Part shown: in pieces, positions 11,291 through 22,143 of the stretch
Numbering within the stretch: the stretch's first letter is position 1
Layout: every line of letters starts with the position of its first letter
NCBI GenBank assembly: GCA_963575645.1
Contig: OY754470.1
Coordinates: forward strand, 48,391,201-48,455,200
Direction: 5' to 3'
Source: Xanthostigma xanthostigma
Taxonomy: Eukaryota > Arthropoda > Insecta > Raphidioptera > Raphidiidae
DNA: 64,000 nt
Translations under genes and position numbers: made by a program
Notes under the pieces: generated by a model
Told to the model about the DNA's origin: nothing
Database searches by the model: none
Seen by the model: the letters and a program-made list of their open reading frames with translations, nothing else

Positions 11291-11520
11291 CCTGACGAAA
11301 TCGTTTACGGAAGTGCATCATCGCGATGCCCGATGAAATCGTTTACGGAAGTGAATCATCCCGACGGTGGTGATCGTTCGAGGCGAACGGAGTCGAGAGG
11401 GAGATATAAGGTAGTGAAGATAGTGTAGCAAGCTAAGAGAGAGAGAGTTACGTTTCGTATATTGGAATTTGAGAGGGAGATATAAGTTAGTATATGTGAC
11501 AGGGTCGCTGTATTGGAAAA
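11290..11520. repeat. short direct repeats, purine-rich
   Basis: 'GAAATCGTTTACGGAAGTG' occurs twice (about 11297 and 11336), each followed by 'atcatc', and 'gagagggagatataag' occurs twice (about 11394 and 11471) with GA-rich sequence between. The segment is richer in GC than its surroundings. The ORF on the minus strand at 11318-11644 has no recognisable domain and I do not call it a gene. Confidence 0.5.
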
Positions 11521-11879
11521 ATGGTGCAAAATACATCTTCATTAAAATATTTCGCTTCGGGTGCCTCATAGATAAAAAATGTTTATATGAAAATAACGAG
11601 AAATAAAAAAGAATTAAATTTTGTACAAAATATGTTGCATACATTTTTCTCTAAACGGTATAGTAACCGTGCAATGTCAAGTATTATTGACAAAATTATG
11701 AGTTTTTGCAATTTACTAATAATTATTCAATCTAAATTTTGTATGCTTATGACGTAATGACTTAAGGAGTCTAAAATTGTTCGCCTTCCTAGCTTAATAT
11801 TTTCAATTCTAGAACAATTTTTGTCCGTACTGAGTATTAAACATATAAACACACATTTTTTCACAAATCCTTATATACA

Positions 11880-12576
11880 AAAAAATCTTGTGTCACAATG
11901 TTCGTCCGCGCTAATCTTCGATACCGCTGAACCGATTTTAAAGAAATTTTGTAAATGTGTCTTGCTGGACCCAACTTACGCTACAGGGTAGTTTTTATTA
12001 AATATTTTGTACAAAATTCCGGTGTTGTCTCAATAAAACTGTTTTAGTAACATGTAACATCTGATAAAATTTACTCAAAGCAATTAGTTCAGAAGCAAAC
12101 AAAAAAACTGTTTTAGTACCAAGTAGCGACATCTGATAGAATTCGCTCAAAGCTATTAGTTCAGAAGCAAATCAGATAAAACTAAACAATATAACATACC
12201 TCAATGCAAGTTGAGGTATGTTAAAATGTTTAGTTTTATCTGATCTGTAATGTATGTATTTGTAATTTAGAAATCAAGATAATATTTAATGTAATGAATA
12301 CTACTTATACATATTCAGTATGTTCATAGGCCCTGAAGATGAAAATATATTTTTCAAAACGTTGGCCACAAGCGATACTCTGGTAAAGCTTGTTTTTCAA
12401 TTGTTCCTCAACCAAATAAATCTATTTCAAAACATATTTTTGGAACAAAACTTCTACTAACAAATCTGGTAAAATTTGCTCAAAGCTAATAGTTCAGACG
12501 CCGGGCCGTAAACGAAATACGTTTTGCAGAATTATAATTATCGCACCCGGGTGAAACCGGGACGGGCCGCTAGTTC
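11880..12576 (-). mobile_element. RTE-like fragment, interrupted
   Basis: Read on the minus strand it begins at the 'ctagcggcccgtcccggttt' end (12576) and closes with 'gtgacacaagatttttt' near 11885. Two internal direct copies of 'gctcaaagctattagttcag' match the same duplication at 57060-57130. An unrelated 297-bp segment (12171-12467) splits the second copy. Confidence 0.65.
12171..12467 (+). mobile_element. small insertion: hairpin, ribozyme-like core, AATAAA
   Basis: Comparison with the uninterrupted RTE-like copy at 57060-57130 shows this segment is inserted. It begins with a 34-bp-arm hairpin (12171-12204 against 12210-12243). At 12329-12367 it has GGCC, CTGAAGA, a GAAAA/TTTTC stem, AAAAC GTT and GGCC, which looks like a hammerhead-type fold with one core change. 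AATAAA follows at about 12414. There is no ORF. Resemblance to ribozyme-bearing non-autonomous retroelements is inference. Confidence 0.5.
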
Positions 12577-13065
12577 AATCATATATATTAATACGCTAAG
12601 GTTTAAGATGTTTGCCTCCCTTTTTAGAAAAAACCTCACAATTTCTCCACATAAATTATATATCATTTTACAGATAATTGCTTGCCCTACTGACATTGAC
12701 AACTAAAAAATTTATTATTGCTATTGTTTTAGTAAATAATTAAATTAATTAAACTCTGAACAACGTCTGCCATCTGACGGCGTAACGTTAACACTTCGAT
12801 CTGTCATATACATCTGACCTTCATATTGTATATACTGCTTACTGCCATCTGACGGGCAACGCTGAACAACGCTTTAGCTACTTGCGCCTCTATATGACAA
12901 TTTTAGAAAAATATTTCTTTTGCAACAAAAAGAAGAACGTTATAAGCAGTGTGCAAAATTAGAAACGAATTGAATACCTGCAATCATATTTAAAAAATAA
13001 TTTTGTAAAGTGATAATTATTATACTTATTTAGTGCGAATAATTCGCACAGGTCACGCTAGTATT
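12577..13065 (-). mobile_element. dispersed repeat R, copy 1 (RTE-like)
   Basis: About 490 bp is shared with 17163-17760: 'catatatattaatacgctaa', 'aaaaacctcacaatttctcc', repeated 'ctgccatctgacgg' blocks, and the end 'gcgaataattcgcacaggtc' ACGCTAGT. Read on the minus strand it starts ACTAGCGTGACCTGTGCG, in keeping with the start of other RTE-like fragments. Confidence 0.6.
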
Positions 13066-13623
13066 GTAATATTAGGATAACAATAAATAATTGTATCTGA
13101 TCAAACATTTAACAAAAAAATATGACATTCAAAAGAGTCAGTTTTTTTAATTGGTGCCTGCGTAGTGAATATTAGTTTTTTTTTTAATATCTACGTAATA
13201 TTAAATGAACAATGAGTCACTATGAAAGAGATAGCTATTTATTTTCCGAGTACATATTCAGTGGAGAAAAAGAACGGAAAACAAAAACAGTAATCTTCTC
13301 GACGCTGGAAAATTGCAGCGTACAGCTCATAACGACCCAAGACTTGTTTGTTACAAAAGGACTGAATGAACAGCCGCCTACGAAATTCTCCACCGACAGA
13401 AAACTTCTTTTCAAATGTCAAAGAAATGAAATGTAAGGTATCGTTTATTATCATTTATTTTCGTTTTCTATGTGCTTTGAATTTCATTTTAAAATTAAAG
13501 CGAGAATTATATTTATAAATTTTTATTCAGAAAATTTATGCCGGGTTTGGTAAGGTGTCAGAAAATCTGATTTGATAAGAACTTTGCTTTTTTTATAACT
13601 TTGTAAAAACGGAGATATAATTA
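13066..13623. other. unassigned; possible exon at 13212-13436
   Basis: The plus-strand frame 13212-13436 (74 codons) ends in AAAT followed by GTAAGG, a good splice-donor match, and its composition is less AT-rich than its flanks. No domain is recognised and no partner exon was found, so it is not called as a gene. Confidence 0.2.
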
Positions 13624-14221
13624 CAGTGTAAACTCTTTATAACGTCCTTCGTTATAACGAAAAACTTCCTATAACGTCGAAATTTTTACGATTTGGTTGG
13701 TTTACCTTAAAACCTACACATTAATACCCTCTTTATAACGCAACAGCCATTCTCTATTACGAAGAAATATGTTCATATTTAGGCGTCAGCAAATGTTTAC
13801 AGACATAAAGAGGACGATTCTGAACCATCACCATATATTCAACAAGCACTTGATGACGCCAAACTTATCAAAAAATTCCTTTTATTTAATGAAGATTATT
13901 CCACCACATCCCAAGGCATGCATAAGATACTTAAAATACAAAACAAATATTGGAATAGCGAAAAACGTCAGGCAAATTTAACAAACTATAGGTATATGTG
14001 TTTGGAATAAATTAATTTTGTGAAAATTGGTTATTTTTCTTTCTTCCCTCCATATAACGAAAATTCTTTATAACGAAAAAAATGTTCGGCCCCTTGAAAT
14101 TCGTTATAAAGAGATTATACAGTAATTTGGTTGTTTTTCTTTTTTCACTCCATATAACGGTATCTCTATAAGGATAAAAAATGCTCGGTCCCTTGAGTTT
14201 CGTTATAAAGAGTTTACACTG
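13624..14221 (+). mobile_element. pogo/Tigger-type transposon with transposase relic
   Basis: The terminal inverted repeats are CAGTGTAAACTCTTTATAAC and its complement ending TTTACACTG, flanked by TA on both sides. The right end is duplicated in tandem: two versions of an end of about 100 bp, each with 'ctccatataacg', 'tgctcgg(t/c)ccctt' and 'cgttataaag', finish at 14125 and 14221. The interior carries a transposase C-terminal relic. Confidence 0.8.
13813..14010 (+). pseudogene. pogo-like transposase C-terminal relic
   Basis: A frame of about 65 codons starts near GACGATTCTGAACC and reads through IQQALDDAKLIKKFLLFNED and HKILKIQNKYW to a stop after 'TNYRYMCLE'. The pattern of a helical segment around an acidic 'FLLFNED' stretch followed by a basic helix is like the tail of Tigger/jerky-type transposases. 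DNA-binding and catalytic DDE regions are absent. It explains the origin of the non-autonomous copies elsewhere in the window. Confidence 0.55.
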
Positions 14222-14223
14222 TA

Positions 14224-16320
14224 TACTTGAGGTGTTATTTGAAAGTTAAAGAAGTTCTGTTCAACTATTATACAAATCGTGTAGTGCAGTTCCAAAACCT
14301 GCCGACAATAGGTGTAGTGTTAATACAGGCAGTGTGGCTTTATTAGGTGAACTTAACTCTTTTGCTTTCGGGCAAAATAAAAACTTTACCGCTTAATACA
14401 TCCCTTAAAATAATATTTATTTCATTATTAGTAACATCAAATTAAATTCATCCTTCACTAAATAAATCCATATCTACAAACTAACGTTTTCATAAAATTT
14501 TTAATAACATTTTGGCAGCACATTTCTATCTTTACAAGTGGGTTAAATTTCAATTTTGAAACTATTCTGAGAATTTTTTCGGTATTTTTGGGCTCAAAAA
14601 TATTTTTCAACCACTAAAACCCACCCTTAAAGTGGCCCGATTAGACCCATTTTAAATAGGCTTCGTGCGGTAATGGATTCCGACATGTGGAGCAAATTTT
14701 GTTTAAATCGATTAAATCTGTCGAGAGTTATCGTGCTCCTATATATAAATATAATATATAAACATTTCCAAATATGGTGCTATACTGCTCAGGAGGCTAT
14801 GCGACGTCAAGAATTTTTGGTCCGACCCCTAGGTCCCGTCATCCGACCAACGCCAACAGTGTAAGTGCCTTATGGCAAATACACTAAAAACAAAACTTAT
14901 GTCTATTGTCTGCGGCCTACGCCATACGACTGAGATTCTGGTGGAAGAACCGGGAATATGGTGGAAGCAAACGTTCACTTTTATTATTCGATTATAAAAA
15001 AAACAAGTGATTTTCTATGGAAATAGTATAGCGCGATCAGTTTTATTTTATTTTACCGCTCTAGTTTGTAATGGGTAATTTTACATGCTTGTCTATATGC
15101 ATATAAAACAGTTATTTATGCGTAGTGTAAAAATATACATAAGAAGGTAAAAATACCATTCATATTTCTGATATTTTCTTTAAGAAAATCTGCGTAGAAA
15201 TTTTATCCAAGCTATTTTTTTATTGTTCAAAGTTCAAAGAAATATCGGAAAACGTATTGCGAAATTTTTTATACACATTTCTATGTTCATATAATATTTT
15301 TTGATCGAGAACAATTTTGTTTCACATGATAGCAAATCTATTTTTGTCATTTTGTTCTTTTGTTATGTCACTAACGAATTTGCATTCACTAAATCAAAAG
15401 TGTTCCCTCTTTTCTTTTGAAAGTTTTTTTAATGAATCTTATTTTTGTTTTATTGCAGACAAATGACAACAAAAAATAAAATGCAAAACGAAAAATGTGC
15501 TTAAGCAGGTGAGTATAGTTATATACTTTCCCAAATATTATCTCTACCGTTTCGTGAAAACCGTATGAAACTCGGTTGGATATTTTCCGCGAGATTATGC
15601 CGTTCAATATTTTCCTTCATATTAATATATTAGTATATGTAGATATTTTCATAATTTGTTAAATATACATTATGTACTGAAAGGACACCGCCATAGTTTC
15701 CGACACTTTAGTGGAGATTTAAGGTACTATACGAACACGGAAACAGCGTACCATATTCTGTTTAAATGCAAGATTAATAATTTTTGAAATCGGAAGATTA
15801 GTTACGTAGATTGCCTCAAACTTACTAACTTTATCTCTTTATAATATTGGTATATATTTGTTGTTATGAAATATAGGTACTCCATTTAATATTTTTCTCG
15901 TTTAGAAAAAAATTAACATAAAAAGATTTCACATTATATAAAATGGTAGACATTTTTGTTTTGGTTGAATGTAATATATAAAATATATACACATATATTT
16001 TGTAACATACATAAAATTTTACAACCGAATTTAACTTTTACGGTTTTGTATCAATTTTCAGCAGACTTGTATTAACTGATAAAGTATAAATTGACAGAAT
16101 TTCTGACAATTTGCCATTTTCGATAAAGGAACTTTTTTATTAAAAGCCTTTGATTTTCAAATGAAGTTATTTTTTTATTTGATGTCATACAATATAATTA
16201 GTACTCAAATGTTGCCAAGGGCCAAAACATTGTATATCCGTCTGTTACATAAAGGCCATTAGCTCTTGAGAGAGATCTCTTGTATTGATAAAATACTTAC
16301 ATATTTTCGACTAATACTGC
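14224..16320. other. unassigned sequence
   Basis: No supported gene. Some wording ('aaaacccacccttaaagtgg' near 14610) looks like old transposon tails. ORFs at 14673-14864 and 15389-15607 have no domains. Confidence 0.35.
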
Positions 16321-16322
16321 AG

Positions 16323-16790
16323 TGATTCAGCTTGACTTTTCAGCTTGACGTTTAGTGTCTTAGAAAGTTGCAGATTTGCAAAACGCATCAAAACATTAGA
16401 ATAATTACGATATTTGGAGAAATATGAAAAAAATTAGATATGCTAGTATGCATGATATCAAACGAATTCATTTTTCAAAAATTTTTCAATTTTGTAAGAA
16501 GGGTCCCCCCTTCTTATTTTATCCGATTTTGAAAAAACCATAGAATCACTGTTATATTGTTTGCATACGACTTACAACTGAGGTCCAAAACTAATAGTGA
16601 TACGGGGTTGCGGATGGTCGGAATCGATTCAGCTTGACTTTTTACATAAGTTCGGTTAGTATAAAATGGTTTAAAAGTTGCTTAGTGCCTTCAAAAGTTG
16701 CAGTTTTGCAAAACGGATCTGAAAAATGAAAATATTTGCGATAATTGGCAAAATATATAATTTTTTTAGATATGCTTAATAGTAACGTGC
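16323..16790. repeat. diverged tandem duplication
   Basis: Two units (about 16323-16450 and 16627-16780) share 'gattcagcttgactttt', 'aaagttgcag(a/t)tttgcaaa', 'acgatatttgg / gcgataattgg' and 'ttagatatgct'. The spacing is about 300 bp. Origin unknown. Confidence 0.5.
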
Positions 16791-17162
16791 CTTATAAAAA
16801 AAAGTACGCTGAATCGAATGGGACCAAGCGCACATTCGTATCTCTCTGAATACATGTTTTTGGGTTAAATTGAATACTTTTCATCACGTACAGTAGGTAT
16901 CTGCAGTAATTATCAAAATGCCATTGATAAAACAGATCCAATCATTCATACTAATGTTCATTGAGCCGTACAAAAACGAATAATGAAACTTTTGTTTGTA
17001 TATGATGATTTTGCAGCATCAAAAGCAGACATGTCGTATCTCCAAAACACCTGGTGTCAAAGGCACGTAACTAATTGACCTTAATATTCTTTTTTTTCCA
17101 TCAAACAGGGATTCAACTTCTACATACCTCATTTTGATATAGTGATATACCGCCACAGGATA
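16791..17162. other. unassigned sequence
   Basis: No gene or recognised repeat is seen. Confidence 0.3.
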
Positions 17163-17760
17163 AAATCATATATATTAATACGCTAAGATTAAAGATTTGC
17201 TTCCCTTTTTAGAAAAAACCTCACAATTTCTCCACATAAATTATATATCATTTTACAGATAATTGCTTGCTCTACTGACATCGACAACTAAAAAATTTAT
17301 TATTGCTTTTGTTTTTGTAAATAAATTAAAATACAGCAACGCTGAACAACGTCTGCCATCTGACGGCTTTAATTTTTAAACAACGTCAACTCTTCGATCT
17401 GTCATCTGACCTTCATATTGTAATACAACAGACACAATACTGCATACTGCCATCTGACGGCTATAATTTTAAAACAGCGAGTAAAGCTGAACAACGTCAC
17501 AGCAATGCTGCATGATGCCATCTGACGGCTTAGCTCAACGCTTTTGCTACTTGCGCCTCTATATGACAATTTTAGTAAAATATTTCTTCGATCTGTCATC
17601 TGAGCTTCATATTGTAATACAACAAAAAGAAGAACGTTATAAGCAGTGTGCAAAATTAGAAACGAATTGAATACCTGCAATCATATTTAAAAAAATAATT
17701 TTGTAAAGTGATAATTATTATACTTATTTAGTGCGAATAATTCGCACAGGTCACACTAGT
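17163..17760 (-). mobile_element. dispersed repeat R, copy 2
   Basis: It shares its ends and most of its length with 12577-13065. This copy is longer because the central 'ctgccatctgacggc' and 'ttcgatctgtcatctga' blocks are repeated additional times, giving an internal irregular tandem array at about 17340-17610. Confidence 0.6.
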
Positions 17761-18598
17761 CTAGATTAATTAAGAATGTTGTTTGTTTTCAACAGACGAT
17801 ATTCTTAAATCTAGAAGTCCAGTATTTGTGTAAAAAAATGAGTCAAGTTCAAGCTATACTTGTGCAACTAGTGTTCCGTGCCCATTTATGTGTTTAGCTG
17901 TACCGGGCCGCTAGTAACTAATAAAATCGCAGTATTTCCAATCCTAAATGTTAGATTAATGTAATATTAGCGTCGGATTCTGTTCAAATTGATTAGGAAT
18001 TGACGATTATTTTAATGAATTATATAATAAATTGATATAAATATATATCTATCAAGTTTGTTATTATGTAAATTTTTAACATTTCACCAAAAACATAATT
18101 TTTTATTTTTGTTTTTAGTATTTTAAAATATCTGAAGAAGACTCAAATTAGGCCCGAAACGCTATAATGATTAACTTTTTTTAAGCGCCTTAAAAAAACG
18201 AAGGAGGGTTCGATTTTTTTTTGTGTGTCTGTCTGTTGATATCTTCGCCGGCTGCGAACCGATTTCGTTGATTCTTTGTTTATTCGATAAAGTATGTCTC
18301 AAAGTTGGTCCCATAAAAACTTTAGCAAACTCGGTTCAACAACTTTTTAGAAAATTAACAAAAATCAAGGAAATATTGCAAAAGTTGTAGTTGTCGGTTT
18401 TATTTGACACTAAAATGTTAAAAAAATGCAGCCTCTTTCAAAAAAGGTTCAATGAAAAGTCTAAAACAAAAAAAGTTTTGATGTCGGCATCAATTTAAAT
18501 ACTATATATTTAATTTAATTCAATTTAATTAGTATAGGTATATCAAGTTTTCTAATCTGTAAATGTGCAGATTAAAAGAGGAAAAATATACTATATAA
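17761..18598. other. unassigned; decayed transposon wording
   Basis: No gene. The motif ATCTGAAGAAGACTC followed by GGCCCGAAACGC at about 18130-18162 resembles the ribozyme-like cores elsewhere. 'tgtgtctgtctgttgatatc' near 18220 and 'cggttcaacaactttttag' near 18340 are typical of old insect transposon tails. Confidence 0.4.
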
Positions 18599-18599
18599 T

Positions 18600-18916
18600 A
18601 CGCTCCACGGATCTAAAAGATTCGAAAGCTAGTCACAAACAGCGTCGCAAAAGCACATTTTAGAGCCGTTGATACTCCCACCACTTCCCAGCTACCTGCA
18701 CGGAACGTGCGCTCGTCGGTGATTGGCCGTGATCGCTCGTTGCCTTTGTCACTTGTCGCTTTCCTGCTTTAAAGTACAGTCGAGTACGCTATTGTCAAGT
18801 TGTTATTGCTATTTTCGTTTTGTTGAGTTGTGAGTTTGTAGTAGTTTTTCAACAGACTGTACAAGCGCAAGCCCGCATTCGCATCTAACTTCCGAGCCTT
18901 TTAGATTCGTGGCGCG
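18600..18916. mobile_element. MITE family F, copy 1
   Basis: The ends are ACGCTCCACGGATCTAAAAG and CTTTTAGATTCGTGGCGCGT, imperfect inverted repeats of about 30 bp. The interior is clearly more GC-rich than the flanks. A second copy in the other orientation lies at 52070-52356. No ORF. Confidence 0.75.
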
Positions 18917-19366
18917 TTTTATACTACTATAGTTATACTATATGTACTTAGGTATAGTAAATTTGTGTTGACCTCAAAACTTTGTTTTTTTACGCTTTCT
19001 AGTGACCCGTTTTTGAAAGAGGTTCAATTTTTTTAGGTTTTTATTTTGAAATTTTTTTTCTTAAATATTAGTAGTTTCTATAGAAGTGCGAAATTATGAA
19101 CGTTGAATCAACAAAACTCACACAATGTGTTTTTGTTATTACGAATACCAATAAATCAAAGGATTATATTTTGATGTCTTGCTCTAAAGTTTAATGTGCA
19201 GGCAACGTTTCTGTATGAAATTCATTACAAGTTGTTTTATTTTGTTTCTGCAAGGAAAGAATATACAAAACCCTGGGTCGTACAATTTGTAACCGCAAGA
19301 CAAAATGGTTCATGTCATATATTCAATAAAACACGACTAGTTCAGTTCCATATTCTATAATTTGAT
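18917..19366. other. unassigned sequence
   Basis: No gene or recognised repeat is seen. Confidence 0.3.
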
Positions 19367-19530
19367 CACAAAATTAGCTTCAATATAAAAAAAAACGTGG
19401 GGTGCTCTCTACATAAATTTTCACAATGGCTCTACTTTTATGCAAATAGCTATAGTAATGAAAAATTTATTACTACTGCTATCAAACACCCCACGATTTT
19501 ATATCAAAGTTAATTTTGTTGTTGAGTTAT
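19367..19530. mobile_element. short foldback element
   Basis: The left arm AAAATTAGCTTCAATATAAA with CGTGGGGTG and the right arm CACCCCACGATTTTATATCA with AGTTAATTTTG are inverted around about 75 bp. No ORF. Confidence 0.55.
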
Positions 19531-20294
19531 TTGGCACTTTTTAGTTCTCTATAATTTTATTTCATTCAATATTTACGAAAATATAAAGTTTAGAAAAAAT
19601 ATGTTCGTACAAAACTATCTTGTAGAATAAAAAACCAATATAATAAGTTATAGAAAAACGCCGATTTTCCCCAAAGAATATTCCTTTTGACAAGCCAACG
19701 TCTTTTCAAAATTCAGTTCCTTTGACCTGTATCGCGATCGTAAAAAACATACATACTGACAAACGTAATTCTTCGAAAAAAAAACTTTTAAACTTAGGGA
19801 GCCACGAATCGAAAAAAATATTGCAAATTTTTGAAAAGTACATTTGTGGAGTTAGAATGGTAAAATGAAACGGTGGTGTTTAAGATTACATAAACCATTT
19901 TTCCTTGCAACCTCACATACACTCATTCTAAATACCTTTCATTTATCTCAGTATAGAGAGACCGTTGATGACCCATGACCCACGTTATATTTTATTCATA
20001 CCTACATATAAACTATACCCGTATTACTATGAATATTTTTGCTTACATTTTGCAAGAAATTTAATAAAAAACACGTAAATTCAATCTGATTTCCAGCATT
20101 TTACAATGGAATTTGTCTGTTTCTCATTTTATCTGGCATTGATTTGAGCGAACCAATTTGTCAAGACTGATTTTTTACGCAAGGCCGTAACTAGACAGGA
20201 GCATTAGAGGCACGTGTTCATGGCCCAGACGGAAGAGGGCCCCTCAGAAAGGCCTCAGAAAGATCGTAAAAAAACGCATTATATTATAAAAAAG
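19531..20294. other. unassigned sequence
   Basis: No gene or recognised repeat is seen. Confidence 0.3.
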
Positions 20295-20640
20295 CGATCG
20301 GGATGGCGTAGTGATGAGAACACTAGACTCGCATTCGGGAGGTACCGGTTTCGAATCCCGGCGGGGGCAGATGTGGCTGGGAAATTTTCCCACTGCCACT
20401 CGCCGAGAAACGGTAATTCCTGAACCGGTCATCTTGTTGAGGTTTTCTATATGGTTTCTCTCAATAATTCCAGATAAATATCGAGATGGTTCCTTATTCA
20501 AGGCTATGGCCGATTACTTGTCAAACACCTATGCTCTAAATGCGTCTGCCTCATCCTAATGTTCTAAAATTGTTCATTCGCCCATTACTATTAATTAAAT
20601 GGAAGTTAAAAAATGTAGAAAATAACGGGAAGTGTGATGC
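20295..20640 (+). mobile_element. tRNA-derived SINE, copy 1
   Basis: The head has a pol III A box (TGGCGTAGTGATGAGAAC) and B box (GGTTTCGAATCCC) at tRNA-like spacing. The body, with 'cgccgagaaacggt', 'ttccagataaatatcgagat' and 'ttacttgtcaaac', matches the copy at 38438-38762. It would be transcribed from its internal promoter and moved by a partner LINE. ORFs across it are artefacts. Confidence 0.8.
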
Positions 20641-20704
20641 ATTTAGTAAAAAGCTGTTATTTTGACATTAAGAACAGACACTTCAATTTCATTTATGTGT
20701 ATAT

Positions 20705-21178
20705 GTTACGGTCAATGTCCGGAATCTGGGCAATATTAACATTGACTGGTCAATGTCGACAATGCCCGAGCCACATCGGGCAATGCCCGAAATCGGACAA
20801 GGTTCAACAAATAATTTTTTTATAAACATGAAACGCTGACATTTGATTGTATCTTTATCATGATAAGTTATCAATAAAATGTGTAGAAATAAATTATACG
20901 TGGTTTCAATTATCAATAATTGTAATAGAAAGCTGAAAAATATATTCTTTAATAGTTGATATCAGTGATAAAAATTCCATGAAGGGTTAATGATAACTTA
21001 TCATGATAAAGATACAATCAAATGTCAGCGTTTCGTGTTTATAAAAAATCTATTTTTTTAACCTTATCCGATTTCGGACATTTCCCGATGTGGCTCGGGC
21101 ATTGTCAATATTAATCGGTCAATGTCGACATTTCCCGGGCATTGTCGACATTGCCCGGATTCCGGACATTGGCCGTAA
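20705..21178. mobile_element. foldback element, TTACGGTCAATG ends
   Basis: Arms of about 170 bp are inverted; the left starts TTACGGTCAATGTCCGG and the right ends CCGGACATTGGCCGTAA. Both arms repeat palindromic blocks such as GGGCATTGTCGACATTGCCC. The terminal TTACGGT is shared with the hairpin at 32868-33010. No ORF. Confidence 0.75.
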
Positions 21179-21719
21179 AATATAGATATAGATTTCAGTT
21201 TCCAAATTAAGGGACAGTTATGTCCGTGTAAATAAAACTGGAGTGTTTTTGCAATTAACTCACTTTTAGTCTACATGACAAAACTTTTCAAAATTAATTT
21301 TTCTCGTTTATTATTTTATTTAATTAGTGATTTAGTACGTTCAACACTTTACACACATCTAAGTGAATGCAAAATTATTTTTTTTCCAATTAACGAACTG
21401 TAAATGTGTCGACACGGTTGCATATTGACCCTAACTAACGCAATTTCGTTAGCCAAGTTAAAAGCCCGGATCTATAGTGACATAATAATTACCTTTTGTC
21501 ACGACGCGTTCGATAAAGTTACAGCGTTCAGAGCTTTACATCCACGAACCAAATATTAATTTAAATTTATTAGACGCGTTGAAAGCACGGCTACATTTTC
21601 AATACAGTCTCAAATTGTCTTCGTAACATTCGGTCGCTTTTTGAGTTGGTAATTTTTAAAGTGAAACTTCATTACCGTAGAGAGAATTGTATTAATTGTA
21701 TTAAAGTGGCATCCCGAAT
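21179..21719. other. unassigned, moderately complex sequence
   Basis: No repeat family or ORF is seen. The stretch 21418-21620 looks less repetitive than most of the window. Confidence 0.3.
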
Positions 21720-21870
21720 CAGAGTCCCAGCTAAACGCGTTTCCGCGCTACAGAAATTTTAAACAATTCGCGACTGTCACGCGCACGCGCCTACACTCGT
21801 GCGGTGACGTCATAGACAAAACAAATCGTGCGCTACGAACTCGTAAAGACACGCTCTACCCGTTGTGGAC
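21720..21870. promoter_or_regulatory. CpG-rich patch with palindromic CRE
   Basis: The sequence is unusually rich in CpG (CACGCGCACGCGCC, GTTTCCGCGC) and contains the full cAMP-response-element palindrome TGACGTCA at 21805-21812. It is not part of any repeat recognised here. A regulatory role is inference. Confidence 0.35.
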
Positions 21871-21975
21871 TCAACCATTGTTAACGCATTATTATTAGTT
21901 CCGTTGGTATTAGCGATTGAAATCTATCCATAGGCTATCACTGTAATAGGAAATATAAAAAAAATAAAAACTCAC

Positions 21976-22005
21976 CATCTTACTGTAACAGAATTGCATC
22001 AGCGT
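21976..22005 (-). other. candidate 30-nt micro-exon
   Basis: On the minus strand, TTGTTTTTTTTCAG precedes this stretch and GTGAGTTTTTA follows it, both excellent splice signals. The 30 nt are open in frame 1 (TLMQFCYSKM). A second donor, GTAAGA, lies 8 nt earlier inside the segment. No neighbouring exons could be identified. Confidence 0.35.
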
Positions 22006-22143
22006 CTGAAAAAAAACAACAAAAAATTAGAGAACCATATTTACAAATAGCGAAAAGATGTTTTCACATCAAAAGCGGCACTCATTTACTTCTAAGCACA
22101 CGGTTTAATTACGTAATTCACCGTCATATTACGGTATAACTAT

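Noticed and set aside
11318..11644. 108-codon minus ORF
   Set aside because: Crosses short direct repeats and GA-rich DNA; Ser/Leu runs come from the repeat composition.
20214..20559. Three overlapping ORFs on both strands
   Set aside because: They read through the tRNA-derived SINE head.
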